Source: Prevotella sp. MGM1 | GTDB lineage: Bacteria > Bacteroidota > Bacteroidia > Bacteroidales > Bacteroidaceae | Direction of reading: 5' to 3' | Length of the DNA stretch: 64,000 nucleotides | NCBI RefSeq assembly: GCF_002933775.1 | Contig: NZ_BEWV01000221.1 | Span: forward strand, 119,594-183,593 | Part shown: positions 34,627 to 45,064 of the stretch, in pieces | Position numbering within the stretch: the first letter of the stretch is position 1 | Layout of the letters: each line of letters starts with the position of its first letter | Notes under the pieces: generated by a model | What the model was told of the DNA's origin: nothing | Databases searched by the model: none | The model's input: only the letters and a program-made list of their open reading frames with translations | Program-made: the position numbers and the translations under genes

Positions 34627-36442
34627 CAATTACAGAAGCCTTACTCTCGATGAGATAACGGTTCTCGAAAGTAACGGGTGTACGGCCGAAGACTGGAACA
34701 CGGTGTTTGTGGCCGATGATTTCACTCCCGATTATGTCAGGAGAGTGGCTTTTTACGGGGAGATCAACCTGGGAGTGTTCGACAAGCATATAGAGGTTGA
34801 AGAGGGCTTCATGCGTCATTCGGGTATAAGTAATGCCACGTTGCGCAACGTTACCATAGGCGATAACTGCCTTATAGAGAATATTGGCAACCACATCAGC
34901 AGCTATGTGATAGGCGAGGAGTGCTATATATCCAATGTCGGAGTGATGACTACCGTGGAGGGTGCTACCTATGGGTGCGGCAACACAATATCGGTGATGA
35001 ACGAGGCAGGTGACGGAAACGTCATACTGTATGACGGGTTGACGAGCCAGATGGCTGCTTTCATGGTGGAAGCGGCCGGCGACAAACAACTGTGGGCTGC
35101 GTTGAGGGACATCATAAAGCGACAAGCGGAAAGATGCCGGCCGGAGCAAAGCACCGTGGGATACAGGGTAAAGATAGTGAACTCGCGTGAGATTGTCAAC
35201 GTGTGCGCAAGCGATGACTGCGAGATAAACTGCGCTTCGCGTCTTGTTGACTGCACCCTGACCGGCAGTGGAGACTCGGGAGTATATATAGGAAATGACG
35301 TGATATGCGAGAACACGATAGTGGCAGCCGGAGCTTCGGTGCTCAATGGTGCGAAAACAGACAACTGTTTCGTGGGTGAGGCCTGTCATATAGGAAAAGG
35401 TTTTTCGGCGGAAAACAGTGTGTTCTTTGCAAACTCATATATGGATAACGGTGAGGCCTGCGCGGCGTTCTGCGGGCCTTTCACCGTGAGCCATCACAAA
35501 TCTACGCTTCTTATCGGCGGCCGACTGTCGTTCTATAATGCCGGTTCGGGAACGAATTACAGCAATCATGCCTATAAGATAGGTCCAATACATTATGGAA
35601 CGTTGGAGCGTGGCTCGAAGACGGCGAGCGGGGCTCATATACTTATGCCGGCTGCCATCGGGGCGTTTACCATGTGCATGGGGAAGATCTCCAATCATCC
35701 TGACACTTCAGACCTGCCTTTCTCATATATCATAGCGTCAGGCGACAAGACATTCATTGTGCCGGGGTGCAATCTCGCCACTGTTGGCACGTACCGTGAC
35801 ACGTCCAAATGGCCGAAGCGTGACATGCGGCCGCATGCCGACAGAAAAAGCATAGTGAATTTCGACTGGCTCAGTCCATATACCATACGCAAGGTGATGG
35901 CTGGAAAGAAACTGCTCGAAAAACTGCGTTCCGAGCAGGGGGATGTCATGGCCGAGTACCGATACGGCGGTTGCACGATACGGCACGGCTCGTTGGTGAA
36001 AGGTATTTTATGGTATGACATGGCATTGAAAATGTATTTCGCAGATGTCGTGAGGAACTGTCCGGGTGATCTTCCGCGCGGTATGACGGGCACGGGAGAA
36101 TGGACAGACCTTGCCGGACTGTTGGTGCCAAAGTCGGAAACGGATAGGCTGGCAGACGATATAAAGACAGGAGAGACGGATAGCGTAGAGAAAATCGAAA
36201 GCCGCTTCAAGGCGATGCACGAGCGGTATGCCGATTATAGGTGGAACATGACTTACGGGATGTTGCTCGATTATTACGGTATTGATATTTTGTCGGCCGA
36301 TGATATGGAGCGTATTGCCGCCGACGGGGGGGGCGCCCGCGACGCATGGCTTGCCGCCATAGCCCGCGATGCGGAGAAGGAAGCTGCCCTTGGAGATGTG
36401 GACGAAGACGTGCTGAACGACTTTCTGTCTAAGATTAAGTAG
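34619..36442 (+). CDS. DUF4954 family protein
   Basis: A 607-residue cytosolic protein of a conserved Bacteroidales family without known function. The middle (about 60-330) has hexapeptide-like, left-handed beta-helix turns (SGISNATLRNVTIGDNCLIENIG, CEINCASRLVDCTLTGSGDSG, GASVLNGAKTDNCFVGEACHIG) as in acyltransferases and nucleotidyltransferases. The C-terminal part is helical. Start chosen at 34619 (MNDNYRSLTLDEI), overlapping the hflX stop by 8 bases; the frame is open further upstream inside hflX but the product there is not family-like. Coupling to hflX suggests a link with translation or stress, but that is inference. Confidence 0.88.
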   Translation: MNDNYRSLTLDEITVLESNGCTAEDWNTVFVADDFTPDYVRRVAFYGEINLGVFDKHIEVEEGFMRHSGISNATLRNVTIGDNCLIENIGNHISSYVIGEECYISNVGVMTTVEGATYGCGNTISVMNEAGDGNVILYDGLTSQMAAFMVEAAGDKQLWAALRDIIKRQAERCRPEQSTVGYRVKIVNSREIVNVCASDDCEINCASRLVDCTLTGSGDSGVYIGNDVICENTIVAAGASVLNGAKTDNCFVGEACHIGKGFSAENSVFFANSYMDNGEACAAFCGPFTVSHHKSTLLIGGRLSFYNAGSGTNYSNHAYKIGPIHYGTLERGSKTASGAHILMPAAIGAFTMCMGKISNHPDTSDLPFSYIIASGDKTFIVPGCNLATVGTYRDTSKWPKRDMRPHADRKSIVNFDWLSPYTIRKVMAGKKLLEKLRSEQGDVMAEYRYGGCTIRHGSLVKGILWYDMALKMYFADVVRNCPGDLPRGMTGTGEWTDLAGLLVPKSETDRLADDIKTGETDSVEKIESRFKAMHERYADYRWNMTYGMLLDYYGIDILSADDMERIAADGGGARDAWLAAIARDAEKEAALGDVDEDVLNDFLSKIK

Positions 36443-36504
36443 GCGGATGCGTGTCGTTTGGCATGTTGTCGAGGTGATAAAGAATATATTACGTGTCAAG
36501 TTTT

Positions 36505-36535
36505 TTTGTGGTATGGACAAAAAACACTAACTTTG
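36505..36535 (+). promoter_or_regulatory. Full promoter of the M16 peptidase gene
   Basis: TTTG at 36505-36508, 19-bp spacer, TAACTTTG at 36528-36535, 50 bases before the ATG. Confidence 0.8.
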
Positions 36536-36584
36536 CAACTCTAAGTTGGCATTGTGTTGACAATCAATAAAATGACATATTAAG

Positions 36585-39491
36585 ATGAACATGAAATCAA
36601 TGGCGGCCGCCTGTCTTATGGCTATAGTGTCGATGGCGGCTCAGGCAAAGGATTACAAGTATGAGAGCGTGAGAGGTGACATGATGAACACCCGCATATA
36701 TACTCTCGATAACGGACTGAAAGTATATCTTTCGGTCAACAAGGAGAAGCCGCGCATACAGACGTATATCGCCGTGCGTACCGGAAGCCGCAATGATCCG
36801 GCGGAAACGACAGGCTTGGCGCATTATCTCGAGCATATAATGTTCAAGGGAACGACAAGTTTCGGTACATCGGACGCTGCCAAAGAGGCGCCTCTGCTCG
36901 ACTCCATTCAAAACCGTTATGAGGTATATCGCACTCTTACCGATCCCGAAGACCGTCGCCGCTGCTATCGTGCGATCGACAGTTTGTCACAGGTCGCGGC
37001 ACAATACAATATCCCCAATGAGTATGACAAACTGATGTCGGCAATCGGAGCGCAGGGCACCAATGCCTATACGGGCAACGACGTGACTTGTTATATAGAG
37101 GATATACCGTCTAACGAGGTTGAGAACTGGGCGAAAGTACAGAGCGACAGGTTTCAAAACATGGTTGTAAGAGGTTTCCACACTGAGCTTGAGGCGGTAT
37201 ATGAGGAGTATAATATAGGTATAGCCAATGACATGTCGAAGGTGTGGAAGGCTATGTTTGCCAAGTTGTTTCCCAATCATCCTTACGGCACCCAGACTAC
37301 GATAGGAACGCAGGAACATCTTAAAAATCCTTCGATTGTAAACATAAAGAACTATTTCAAGAAGTATTATGTTCCGAATAATGTGGCCATCTGTCTTTCG
37401 GGTGATCTTGATCCGGAGCGTACGGTAGAGGTAATAGACCGTTATTTCGGCGGTTGGAAGGCAGATCCCAATCTCTCGTTTCCTGAATATGAGCCGGTAA
37501 AGAAACTGACAGCGCCGGTGGATACGACCGTAATAGGCAATGAAGCAGAGCTTTTAATGCTTGCATGGCAACTCGACAAAGCCGCTTCCGCCCAAGCGGA
37601 TACGGTAGAAGTGTTGTCTTATCTGCTTCAAAACGGTACAGCCGGAATGTTCGACCTTGACATAAACCAGAATATGTTGTGTGCCGAGGCTGGCGCTTTC
37701 CACTCGTTTCTGAATGAGTATTCGATGCTTGTTCTTTACGGACGGCCTAAAGAGGGGCAGACACTTGACGAAGTAAAGACCGTGATGCTCAATGAGATTG
37801 GCAAGTTGAGGAAAGGCGATTTTGATGACGATTTGATACGGTCGGTGATAAACAATCTCAAATTGAACTACTATCGTAATATCGAAGACAATGGCAAAAG
37901 GGCTGACATGTATGTCGACGCATTCATAAATAACATTGAATGGGAACGTGTGGTGACCAAGTTTGACCGCATGTCTAAGTTTACAAAGAAAGATATAATA
38001 GACTTCGCCAACCGCCATTTCGGTGATAATTACGTGGCAGTGTACAAACGTACAGGTGAGGACGGCACATTGCGAAAGATTGATAAGCCGCAGATTACGG
38101 CCATTCCGGCGAACAGGGATATGCAGAGTAAGTTTGTAGGAGACATGCTCAACAGCATCCCTGAACCGATACAACCGCGTTTCCTTGATTTCAAGACTGA
38201 CTTGTCGTATGGAAAAACGAAGAAGGGCATGCCGGTGATGTATGTCAAGAATACGACAAACGGTACTTTCACGCTCTGTTTCCGCTATGGTTTTGGAGAG
38301 GAAAGCGATATGTGGTTGCCTTTTGCGGCCGATTATCTTGATTATCTCGGCACGTCTAAGATGACGGCAGAACAGCTTAAAAAGAAGTTTTACAGTCTTG
38401 CTTGTAAGTATAATGTGAGCGTAGGCGCAGGCTCTATGAATATCATAGTGTCGGGACTTGCCGACAATATGGCCGAGGCACTCGCCCTCACCGAAGACTT
38501 TCTGGCAAATGCCAAGGTTGACACGGCTGCTTACCGTAAGTATGTCGATGTGGAGATAAAGACACGAAAGGATAAGAAACTCGATCAGAAGGCAAATTTC
38601 TCTGCTCTTTATATGTATGGCCTTTACGGTCCGTATAACGCGCTTCGCAACGTGCCGGGCAACAAAGCGCTGCTTGAAAGAAATCCCCGGGAGCTTATAG
38701 ATATGGTCAAGGATATTCGGAACTATGAGCACGAAGTTTATTATTGTGGTCCGGCAGAGATGGAAGAAGTTATCTCGGCAGTGGACAAATATCACAAAAC
38801 GACGAAGAAACTCATGCCTGTGCCCACAGGAAAAGAGTATACCGAGCAACAGACACCCAGGAACGAGATACTCATCGCGCCGTATGAGGCAAAGAACATA
38901 TACATGCGCCAGTGTCATAATGAAGGTCGGATGTGGTCTCCCGATAAGGAGGTTCTGGTGTCGTTGTTCAACGAGTATTACGGTGGAGGCATGAATTCGG
39001 TTGTTTTTCAGGAACTGCGTGAGAGCCGTGCGCTTGCTTACAACGCATGGGCAAATTATTTCACCCCGTCTCGTAAGGGGCATCCGGAGTTCACGGTGAC
39101 GCATATTATATCACAAAACGACAAGTTGCTTGATTGCATCAACGCATTTAATGGCATCATTGATACTATCCCTCAGTCTGAAAAGGCGTTTGAATTGGCA
39201 AAGCAGGCTCTGACAAAGCGTCTTGCCGCCGCACGGACCACCAAGTTCGGAATACTCAACGCTTATATAAAAGCGAAAAACTTAGGTATCGACTATGATA
39301 TAAATGAAAAGATATACAATGCCCTTCCGTCGGTAAAACTCAGCGATGTGGTTGAGTTTGAGCGTGAGCGCATGGCGTCAAAGCCGTATCTTTACATGAT
39401 ACTCGGCGATGAGAAAGAGCTTGATATCAAGTCTTTGGAGAAGATAGCGCCTATCCGTCGCGTGACCACAGACGAGATTTTCGGATATTGA
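36585..39491 (+). CDS. Exported M16 family zinc metallopeptidase
   Basis: Periplasmic pitrilysin-type protease of 968 residues with two tandem halves. Signal peptide about 1-21 (MNMKSMAAACLMAIVSMAAQA). The inverted zinc motif HYLEH lies at residues 80-84 (LAHYLEHIMFKGT), with the downstream glutamate in VYEEYNIGIAND. The second half (from about 510) lacks the motif, as usual, and ends with the family stretch YYGGGMNSVVFQELRESRALAYNAWANY. An unusual ~50-residue segment (about 95-150) follows the active site before NEYDKLMSAIGAQGTNAYTGND. Substrates are unknown; relatives degrade peptides. Single gene with its own promoter. Confidence 0.93.
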   Translation: MNMKSMAAACLMAIVSMAAQAKDYKYESVRGDMMNTRIYTLDNGLKVYLSVNKEKPRIQTYIAVRTGSRNDPAETTGLAHYLEHIMFKGTTSFGTSDAAKEAPLLDSIQNRYEVYRTLTDPEDRRRCYRAIDSLSQVAAQYNIPNEYDKLMSAIGAQGTNAYTGNDVTCYIEDIPSNEVENWAKVQSDRFQNMVVRGFHTELEAVYEEYNIGIANDMSKVWKAMFAKLFPNHPYGTQTTIGTQEHLKNPSIVNIKNYFKKYYVPNNVAICLSGDLDPERTVEVIDRYFGGWKADPNLSFPEYEPVKKLTAPVDTTVIGNEAELLMLAWQLDKAASAQADTVEVLSYLLQNGTAGMFDLDINQNMLCAEAGAFHSFLNEYSMLVLYGRPKEGQTLDEVKTVMLNEIGKLRKGDFDDDLIRSVINNLKLNYYRNIEDNGKRADMYVDAFINNIEWERVVTKFDRMSKFTKKDIIDFANRHFGDNYVAVYKRTGEDGTLRKIDKPQITAIPANRDMQSKFVGDMLNSIPEPIQPRFLDFKTDLSYGKTKKGMPVMYVKNTTNGTFTLCFRYGFGEESDMWLPFAADYLDYLGTSKMTAEQLKKKFYSLACKYNVSVGAGSMNIIVSGLADNMAEALALTEDFLANAKVDTAAYRKYVDVEIKTRKDKKLDQKANFSALYMYGLYGPYNALRNVPGNKALLERNPRELIDMVKDIRNYEHEVYYCGPAEMEEVISAVDKYHKTTKKLMPVPTGKEYTEQQTPRNEILIAPYEAKNIYMRQCHNEGRMWSPDKEVLVSLFNEYYGGGMNSVVFQELRESRALAYNAWANYFTPSRKGHPEFTVTHIISQNDKLLDCINAFNGIIDTIPQSEKAFELAKQALTKRLAAARTTKFGILNAYIKAKNLGIDYDINEKIYNALPSVKLSDVVEFERERMASKPYLYMILGDEKELDIKSLEKIAPIRRVTTDEIFGY

Positions 39492-39559
39492 CAGACTTTC
39501 TATCTGATATTGGCGCATTGTTTCAAAAACAATAGGATTAAGGAAATAGAATATTAACA

Positions 39560-39607
39560 AATGCGGACTGACATGTGCTTGGCACCAAGTCTTACCGTCT
39601 CCGCATT
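39560..39607 (+). promoter_or_regulatory. Leader hairpin before the fumarase gene
   Basis: AATGCGGA (39560-39567) pairs with TCCGCATT (39600-39607), enclosing a small inner helix CTTG/CAAG. No T-run follows, so it is not a normal terminator. It lies 20 bases before the fumarase ATG and could control its translation. No consensus promoter was seen in the 136-base gap. Confidence 0.35.
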
Positions 39608-39627
39608 CTTAAACAATATAATTAAAT

Positions 39628-41271
39628 ATGGCAACAACACCTGAATTTAAGTACGCTCCGATGTTTCAGACCGGTAAAGACACCACGGAGTATTATCTGT
39701 TATCGAAAGAAGGCATATCGCTTGGCGAGTTTGAGGGCAAGACAATTCTTAAAATAGCTCCCGAGGCGTTGACGATGATGTCCAATGCTGCGTTCCGTGA
39801 TGTCAATTTCTTGCTGCGCCGCTCGCATAATGAGCAGGTAGCCAAGATTCTGACAGATCCCGAGGCGAGTGATAACGACAAATATGTGGCACTCACATTC
39901 CTGCGCAATGCCGAGGTGGCATGCAAGGGTAAGTTGCCTTTCTGCCAGGATACCGGTACTGCCATTATACACGGCGAGAAAGGACAGCATGTATGGACGG
40001 GCTTCTGTGATGAGGAGGCACTGTCGAAAGGCGTTTACAAGACATACACTGAAGAGAATCTGCGCTATTCGCAGAATGCTCCGTTGAATATGTATGACGA
40101 GGTTAACACACGCTGCAACCTGCCGGCCCAGATAGATATTGAGGCCACGGAGGGTGACGAGTACAAGTTCCTTTGTGTGGTGAAAGGCGGCGGTTCGGCC
40201 AATAAGACATATTTTTATCAGGAAACCAAGGCACGAATACAAAATCCGGGCACTCTTGTTCCGTTCCTCGTCGAGAAGATGAAGACGCTCGGCACGGCCG
40301 CATGTCCTCCTTACCACATCGCTTTTGTCATAGGCGGCACATCGGCAGAGAAAAACCTTCTCACAGTAAAACTTGCCTCGACGCACTACTACGACAATCT
40401 GCCTACTACGGGCGATGAGACCGGACGTGCGTTCCGTGATGTCGAATTGGAAAACCAATTGCTCGAAGAGGCTCATAAAATCGGTCTCGGAGCGCAGTTC
40501 GGAGGTAAGTATTTCGCCCATGACATACGTGTGATCCGTCTGCCGCGCCACGGAGCAAGCTGTCCTATAGGCCTCGGAGTAAGCTGCTCCGCCGACCGGA
40601 ACATCAAGGCAAAGATAAATAAAGACGGTATATGGATAGAGAAACTTGACGATAATCCGGGCGAGCTGATTCCCGAGGAGTTGCGCAATGCAGGGGAAGG
40701 CAATGCCGTGAAGGTTGATTTGAACAAGCCTATGAGTGAGATTTGCGAGTTGCTCAGCCGATATCCGGTATCTACCCGTGTGAGCCTCAACGGTACTATT
40801 ATCGTTGCCCGCGACATCGCTCATGCCAAACTTAAAGCCCGTCTTGATGCAGGCGAAGGTTTACCGCAGTACTTTAAGGACCATCCCGTGCTCTATGCCG
40901 GTCCGGCAAAGACCCCGGATGGAATGCCTTGCGGTTCGATGGGTCCGACAACGGCCAACCGTATGGATCCTTATGTGGATGAGTTTCAGGCCAATGGCGG
41001 TTCGATGGTGATGATAGCAAAGGGCAACCGCACCCAGGAAGTGACCGACGCATGTCATAAGCACGGCGGTTTCTATCTTGGAAGCATCGGTGGTCCGGCG
41101 GCCGTTCTGTCTATGAACTCCATTAAGAGCATAGAGTGCGTGGAGTATCCCGAGCTTGGCATGGAGGCTGTATGGAAGATAGATGTAGAGGATTTCCCCG
41201 CATTCATACTCGTAGACGACAAGGGTAACGATTTCTTCAAGCAATTGAAGCCCTGGGCTCCGAAGTGCTGA
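39628..41271 (+). CDS. Class I (iron-sulfur) fumarate hydratase
   Basis: Oxygen-sensitive [4Fe-4S] enzyme interconverting fumarate and malate in the reductive branch of the TCA cycle, which Bacteroidales use to make succinate. The full fused alpha/beta form, 547 residues. Cluster-ligand regions are visible: [34 protein letters not shown] and [11 protein letters not shown]. The beta part has [44 protein letters not shown] and [11 protein letters not shown]. The call is clear; fumA and fumB cannot be told apart, so no symbol is given. A long hairpin terminator follows. Confidence 0.95.
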   Translation: MATTPEFKYAPMFQTGKDTTEYYLLSKEGISLGEFEGKTILKIAPEALTMMSNAAFRDVNFLLRRSHNEQVAKILTDPEASDNDKYVALTFLRNAEVACKGKLPFCQDTGTAIIHGEKGQHVWTGFCDEEALSKGVYKTYTEENLRYSQNAPLNMYDEVNTRCNLPAQIDIEATEGDEYKFLCVVKGGGSANKTYFYQETKARIQNPGTLVPFLVEKMKTLGTAACPPYHIAFVIGGTSAEKNLLTVKLASTHYYDNLPTTGDETGRAFRDVELENQLLEEAHKIGLGAQFGGKYFAHDIRVIRLPRHGASCPIGLGVSCSADRNIKAKINKDGIWIEKLDDNPGELIPEELRNAGEGNAVKVDLNKPMSEICELLSRYPVSTRVSLNGTIIVARDIAHAKLKARLDAGEGLPQYFKDHPVLYAGPAKTPDGMPCGSMGPTTANRMDPYVDEFQANGGSMVMIAKGNRTQEVTDACHKHGGFYLGSIGGPAAVLSMNSIKSIECVEYPELGMEAVWKIDVEDFPAFILVDDKGNDFFKQLKPWAPKC

Positions 41272-41337
41272 TGATATGAAATTGGGTGATATAATCTTCG
41301 GAATACAGTTTTTCGTGGATATTATATAAGCAGCGGA

Positions 41338-41426
41338 GGGAGCCTGAAAAAGTCGGATAACAATTCCGGTCGCATGTTTTCATGTGCCTATGATATTGTT
41401 TCAAGACTTTTTCAGTCTCCCTTTTT
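41338..41426 (+). terminator. Long-stem terminator after fumarase
   Basis: A 17-base arm (GGGAGCCTGAAAAAGTC, 41338-41354) pairs at 16 positions with 41405-41421 across a 50-base loop. Five Ts follow. The length of stem and loop is unusual; a small insertion remnant is possible. Confidence 0.6.
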
Positions 41427-41493
41427 GCTTGTCATCCTGTACCTATTGCCTATTTTATAATGCGTAACATAATCTGAAAAAACAAACAAGGCC

Positions 41494-42288
41494 ATGAGAG
41501 TTATCATAGAACCAAACTACCAACTGCTGTCGCAATGGGCGGCAAACCATGTCATAGGACTTATAAACGCCGCCAATCCGACGGAGGACAAGCCTTTCGT
41601 GCTCGGCCTGCCCACGGGCTCCTCACCGCTTGGCATGTACCAGGCACTTGTCCGTGCCTATCAGGACGGAATAGTATCGTTCCGCAACGTGGTCACATTC
41701 AATATGGATGAGTATGTGGCCCTGCCCGAGTCGCATCCGGAAAGCTACCATTCTTTTATGCGGAAGAATTTTTTTGATCATGTCGACTGTCCGGAAGAAA
41801 ACATTCATATACTCAACGGCAACGCCGAGGATCTTGAAGAAGAGTGCCGCATGTATGAGGATACCATTTTGAAATACGGAGGCATAGACCTCTTTGTAGG
41901 CGGAATAGGTCCCGATGGCCATATAGCGTTTAACGAGCCGGGGTCTTCTCTTTCGAGCCGCACGCGCATGAAAACACTTACCAGCGATACACGCATCGCC
42001 AACAGCCGTTTCTTCGGCGGCGACCCGGCAAACGTGCCGCAGTATGCCCTTACAGTCGGGGTGGGCACGGTGATGGATGCCCGTGAGGTTATGATACTGT
42101 GCAACGGTCATGCGAAGACACACGCGTTGCAGGCTGCCATTGAAGGGCCGGTGACCCACATGTGGACAGTAAGTGCCTTGCAGATGCACCGCCATGGTAT
42201 AATTGTGTGCGACGATGCGTCATGTGACGAGTTGAAAGTTGCCACCTATCGTTATTTCAAGGAGAAAGAGCGCAACAATATATTGTGA
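41494..42288 (+). CDS. nagB: Glucosamine-6-phosphate deaminase
   Basis: Converts glucosamine-6-phosphate to fructose-6-phosphate and ammonia, the last step of amino-sugar catabolism. 264 residues, the standard single-domain length. Family motifs: [39 protein letters not shown] (catalytic Asp), [25 protein letters not shown] (catalytic His and phosphate site) and [17 protein letters not shown]. Start [20 protein letters not shown] is typical. No nagA or transporter lies nearby; the HD-domain gene follows 115 bases later. Confidence 0.96.
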   Translation: MRVIIEPNYQLLSQWAANHVIGLINAANPTEDKPFVLGLPTGSSPLGMYQALVRAYQDGIVSFRNVVTFNMDEYVALPESHPESYHSFMRKNFFDHVDCPEENIHILNGNAEDLEEECRMYEDTILKYGGIDLFVGGIGPDGHIAFNEPGSSLSSRTRMKTLTSDTRIANSRFFGGDPANVPQYALTVGVGTVMDAREVMILCNGHAKTHALQAAIEGPVTHMWTVSALQMHRHGIIVCDDASCDELKVATYRYFKEKERNNIL

Positions 42289-42403
42289 AAGGGCTGAGTT
42301 GCGGAAAGGTAAAGAGGCAGGACACGGCGCTGTTTGGCATGGCATGATGGGCCGGACGGCAAAAAATGGAAATTGGAAGATATAACGAAGAGCATTTGAA
42401 TAT

Positions 42404-42988
42404 ATGAAGCAGCAGTTCATATCGCTATTGAAAGCGACCGGGCGCAGGGGGATGGATACAGTCATCGACTATCTTGACAAAGGCGGTTTCTTTGAGGCGC
42501 CGGCATCGATCAACAGGCATCTCTGTCGCGATGGCGGACTGGCCGAACACTCTCTCAACGTATACCGTATGGCGATGATGCTCCGTGAGCAGACGGTGGC
42601 AATGCGTCCCGAGGTTGCCGACTCGCTGAAGGAGGACAGTGTGGTTATCGCAGCCTTGCTTCATGATGTGTGCAAGTCGAATATATACAAGAAAGCCCTG
42701 AAGTGGCGCAAGGATGCGCAGAACCGTTGGGAGCAGTATGACACCTATGAGGCCGATTACTCCCGCTTCCCGGCAGGCCATGGAGAGAAGTCGGTGATAA
42801 TGTTGCTTCGTCTCGGTCTCGATCTTTCAAACGACGAAATTCTCGCCATCCGGTGGCATATGGGAGCGTGGAACCTGCCTTTCCAGAGCTATGAGGACAA
42901 GTGTAATATCTCCGAGGCCAACGAACATCCGCTCACTGTCATATTGCAGTCGGCCGATCTGTTGGCTTCCCATATCTTGGAGAGGTAG
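42404..42988 (+). CDS. HD domain-containing hydrolase
   Basis: A 194-residue metal-dependent phosphohydrolase of the HD superfamily. The metal-binding signature is visible: GLAEHSLNVYRMA (first His), AALLHDVCKSNIYKK (HD pair) and later GHGEKSV and RWHMGAW with further histidines. Substrate unknown (nucleotide or cyclic nucleotide phosphate is usual). In Bacteroidales similar short HD proteins are conserved but uncharacterised. Downstream of nagB on the same strand. Confidence 0.85.
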   Translation: MKQQFISLLKATGRRGMDTVIDYLDKGGFFEAPASINRHLCRDGGLAEHSLNVYRMAMMLREQTVAMRPEVADSLKEDSVVIAALLHDVCKSNIYKKALKWRKDAQNRWEQYDTYEADYSRFPAGHGEKSVIMLLRLGLDLSNDEILAIRWHMGAWNLPFQSYEDKCNISEANEHPLTVILQSADLLASHILER

Positions 42989-43156
42989 CGCTTCCTTTTT
43001 TTGCCGAATACCAGTTTGATTTGTTGAATACGGCAGAATCTTTTGCTCAATGCTTCAAAACTTTTCATTAAACACGAAAGCAGCGCGATGCGGCGCCATC
43101 AATGTCGAAGGCTCTCAATCATGTTGCTTCCGTGTTTTATTGTAAGATACCGAAAA

Positions 43157-44392
43157 TCAATGTTTGTTTGTTATAGCCTCGGCCACCGCATACCCCGTTG
43201 TCCATGCCGCTTGAAGGTTGAAACCGCCGGTAACGGCATCTATATCGAGCACCTCTCCTGCAAAATATAGTCCGGGGCATGTCTTGCATTCAAGTGTTTT
43301 TGGGTTGATATTGCTCAGAGCCACGCCACCGCATGTGACAAACTCTTCCTTGAACTTGTTTTCTCCGTCCATGTCGTATATGCTGTTTATCAAGGTGTCC
43401 GTCAGCTTATTATAGCTCTTGCGTGCCAGTTCGCCCCACCGTTGGTCGGGTTTTATGCCGCTGCGGAGCAGCAGATGTGTCCATAGTCGGGCGTTTAATC
43501 GGGTGGGGTATGCGTTTGAGAGGTGTTTCTGAGAGTTTTGGGCTGCCATGGCATACAGCTCTTCGTGCACTTCGGCTTCGCTCATGTCGCCCATCCAGTT
43601 TATTGTCAGTCGTGCTTTATATCCAGTGGCGTTCAGTGTCCGTGCGGCGTACGATGACAATCGGAGTATCGCCGGTCCGCTCATGCCCCAGTGCGTTATC
43701 AGCAGCGGGCCGCCGGCTCTGTGCTTTGTGCCGGTGATTGCCACGGAAACGTCTTCCACCACCGTGCCTGTCAGTGCGGTTATATCGTCTCCCGGCAGGC
43801 AGAAACTGAACAATGACGGTACCGGACTCTCTGTTTTCAGGCGTATCGGAGCCAGCATGTCAAGTCCGCAGGCCTTCGGACTGCCGCCGGTCGTCACCAC
43901 AACCGTATCCGCCTCATGGATTGTATCGTCGTTTCCTGCATATATCCGTATCTTGTTTGCGTCAAGGTTTTCAGTCCGTTCTATACGTCTTACCCGGCAA
44001 CCTGTTTTCAGTTCTATACCGTGGCTTCTCATGAGCCGTGTAAGCGTACCGACAATCTCCATGGCGTCCTGCGACTGCGGGAATACGCAGCAATCGTCTT
44101 GTGTGACGAGCTTCACTCCCTCATCTTCAAACCACCGGTAAGCGTCTTTGTAGTCGAATGTATGGAAGAGCCTCTCCATCAGCCTGTGTCCTCTCGGATA
44201 TACGGCCGGCATGCTCTTCACATGTTCGAACGAGTTTGTCAGGTTGCACCGTCCGCCGCCTGTTACGGCCACTTTCGCCAGCGGTTTACGTCCGCTTTCG
44301 TACACCGTTATCTCGGCGTCCGCCATTTTCCGTTTTATGTTTATTGCGGCGAAGCATCCCGCCGCTCCCGCTCCTATTATTGCTATGCGCAT
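43157..44392 (-). CDS. HI0933/BaiN-type NAD(P)/FAD-dependent oxidoreductase
   Basis: Flavoprotein of 411 residues. It opens with the FAD-binding Rossmann motif IAIIGAGAAGCFAAI, then YESGRKPLAKVAVTGGGRCNLTNS, the family signature. VVTTGGSPKACGLDM and the C-terminal CPGLYFAGEVLDIDAVTGGFNLQAAWTTGYAVA complete the FAD site. Members are usually annotated as aminoacetone oxidase-like or BaiN-like; the physiological substrate is unknown. Promoter 27 bases upstream. Confidence 0.93.
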   Translation of the reverse strand: MRIAIIGAGAAGCFAAINIKRKMADAEITVYESGRKPLAKVAVTGGGRCNLTNSFEHVKSMPAVYPRGHRLMERLFHTFDYKDAYRWFEDEGVKLVTQDDCCVFPQSQDAMEIVGTLTRLMRSHGIELKTGCRVRRIERTENLDANKIRIYAGNDDTIHEADTVVVTTGGSPKACGLDMLAPIRLKTESPVPSLFSFCLPGDDITALTGTVVEDVSVAITGTKHRAGGPLLITHWGMSGPAILRLSSYAARTLNATGYKARLTINWMGDMSEAEVHEELYAMAAQNSQKHLSNAYPTRLNARLWTHLLLRSGIKPDQRWGELARKSYNKLTDTLINSIYDMDGENKFKEEFVTCGGVALSNINPKTLECKTCPGLYFAGEVLDIDAVTGGFNLQAAWTTGYAVAEAITNKH

Positions 44393-44418
44393 TCTTTATG
44401 TTTTCTTTTATATGCGTG

Positions 44419-44426
44419 CAAAGATA
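44419..44426 (-). promoter_or_regulatory. -7 element for the flavoprotein gene
   Basis: CAAAGATA reads TATCTTTG on the minus strand, 27 bases before the ATG at 44392. Confidence 0.65.
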
Positions 44427-44491
44427 CAACGCTTCGGTCTATTTGGCAAGGTCATGGCTGTAATATTATGGTATCGTGTAGGTTTTTTATA

Positions 44492-44869
44492 TTACGGATT
44501 GTTTTTCTGATGTTGCGTGTTCTTTTCCCTGTTTCTCAATATTTTTCCGATATTGTCATGCCCCCATGCCATCAGGTTTTCCATGTGCGGGATAAATCCC
44601 TTCCCCAGCTCGGTGAGCGAGTATTCCACACGTGGCGGAACTTCCGGAAATACGTGCCTGTCGATCAGGCCGTCGGTTTCGAGGGTATGTAGTGTGGAGG
44701 AGAGCATTTTTTCGGAAATATCCGGTATCTGCCTGAATAGTTCGCCGAAGCGTATCGGAGCGCCTTGGCTTATTTTTATCAGAACCGCAAAATTCCACTT
44801 GTCGGAAAACCATTCGAGCACCGGTGATGCCGGACAGAATCCGTAGTCGAGCTTGTTTCGTTTGTTCAT
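44492..44869 (-). CDS. HxlR family transcriptional regulator
   Basis: A 125-residue winged-helix DNA-binding protein. Typical HxlR pattern: a cysteine-proline near the N-terminus (FCPASPVLEWFSDKWNFAVLI), then the recognition region RFGELFRQIPDISEKMLSSTLHTLETDGLIDR and the wing PPRVEYSLTELGKGF. Members often respond to aldehydes, quinones or oxidants through that cysteine. The gene has its own promoter at 44975-44982, with a 10-bp palindrome between promoter and start that may be its autoregulatory site. Confidence 0.92.
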   Translation of the reverse strand: MNKRNKLDYGFCPASPVLEWFSDKWNFAVLIKISQGAPIRFGELFRQIPDISEKMLSSTLHTLETDGLIDRHVFPEVPPRVEYSLTELGKGFIPHMENLMAWGHDNIGKILRNREKNTQHQKNNP

Positions 44870-44946
44870 ATTTTGCCTTTTTTCGATTTATATGATGCGA
44901 ACCGTGACTGAAACCGTTTTTCGTCAATTGTTTACCCAGCTCGTCA

Positions 44947-44956
44947 TGTCGCGACA
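44947..44956 (-). promoter_or_regulatory. Palindrome before the HxlR gene
   Basis: TGTCGCGACA, a perfect 10-bp palindrome between the -7 element and the HxlR ATG. Position fits an operator for autoregulation. Inference only. Confidence 0.35.
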
Positions 44957-44974
44957 ATACATGTCCTTACATTG

Positions 44975-44982
44975 CAAAAATA
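44975..44982 (-). promoter_or_regulatory. -7 element for the HxlR gene
   Basis: CAAAAATA reads TATTTTTG on the minus strand, 106 bases before the HxlR ATG. Confidence 0.5.
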
Positions 44983-45064
44983 GCAAGATTTTTTGGTTAC
45001 GGACATTGTCTGCCGCAAAAATAATCGGATGAGTATTATATTTCGGTGGAATGCGGTTTTGTGA

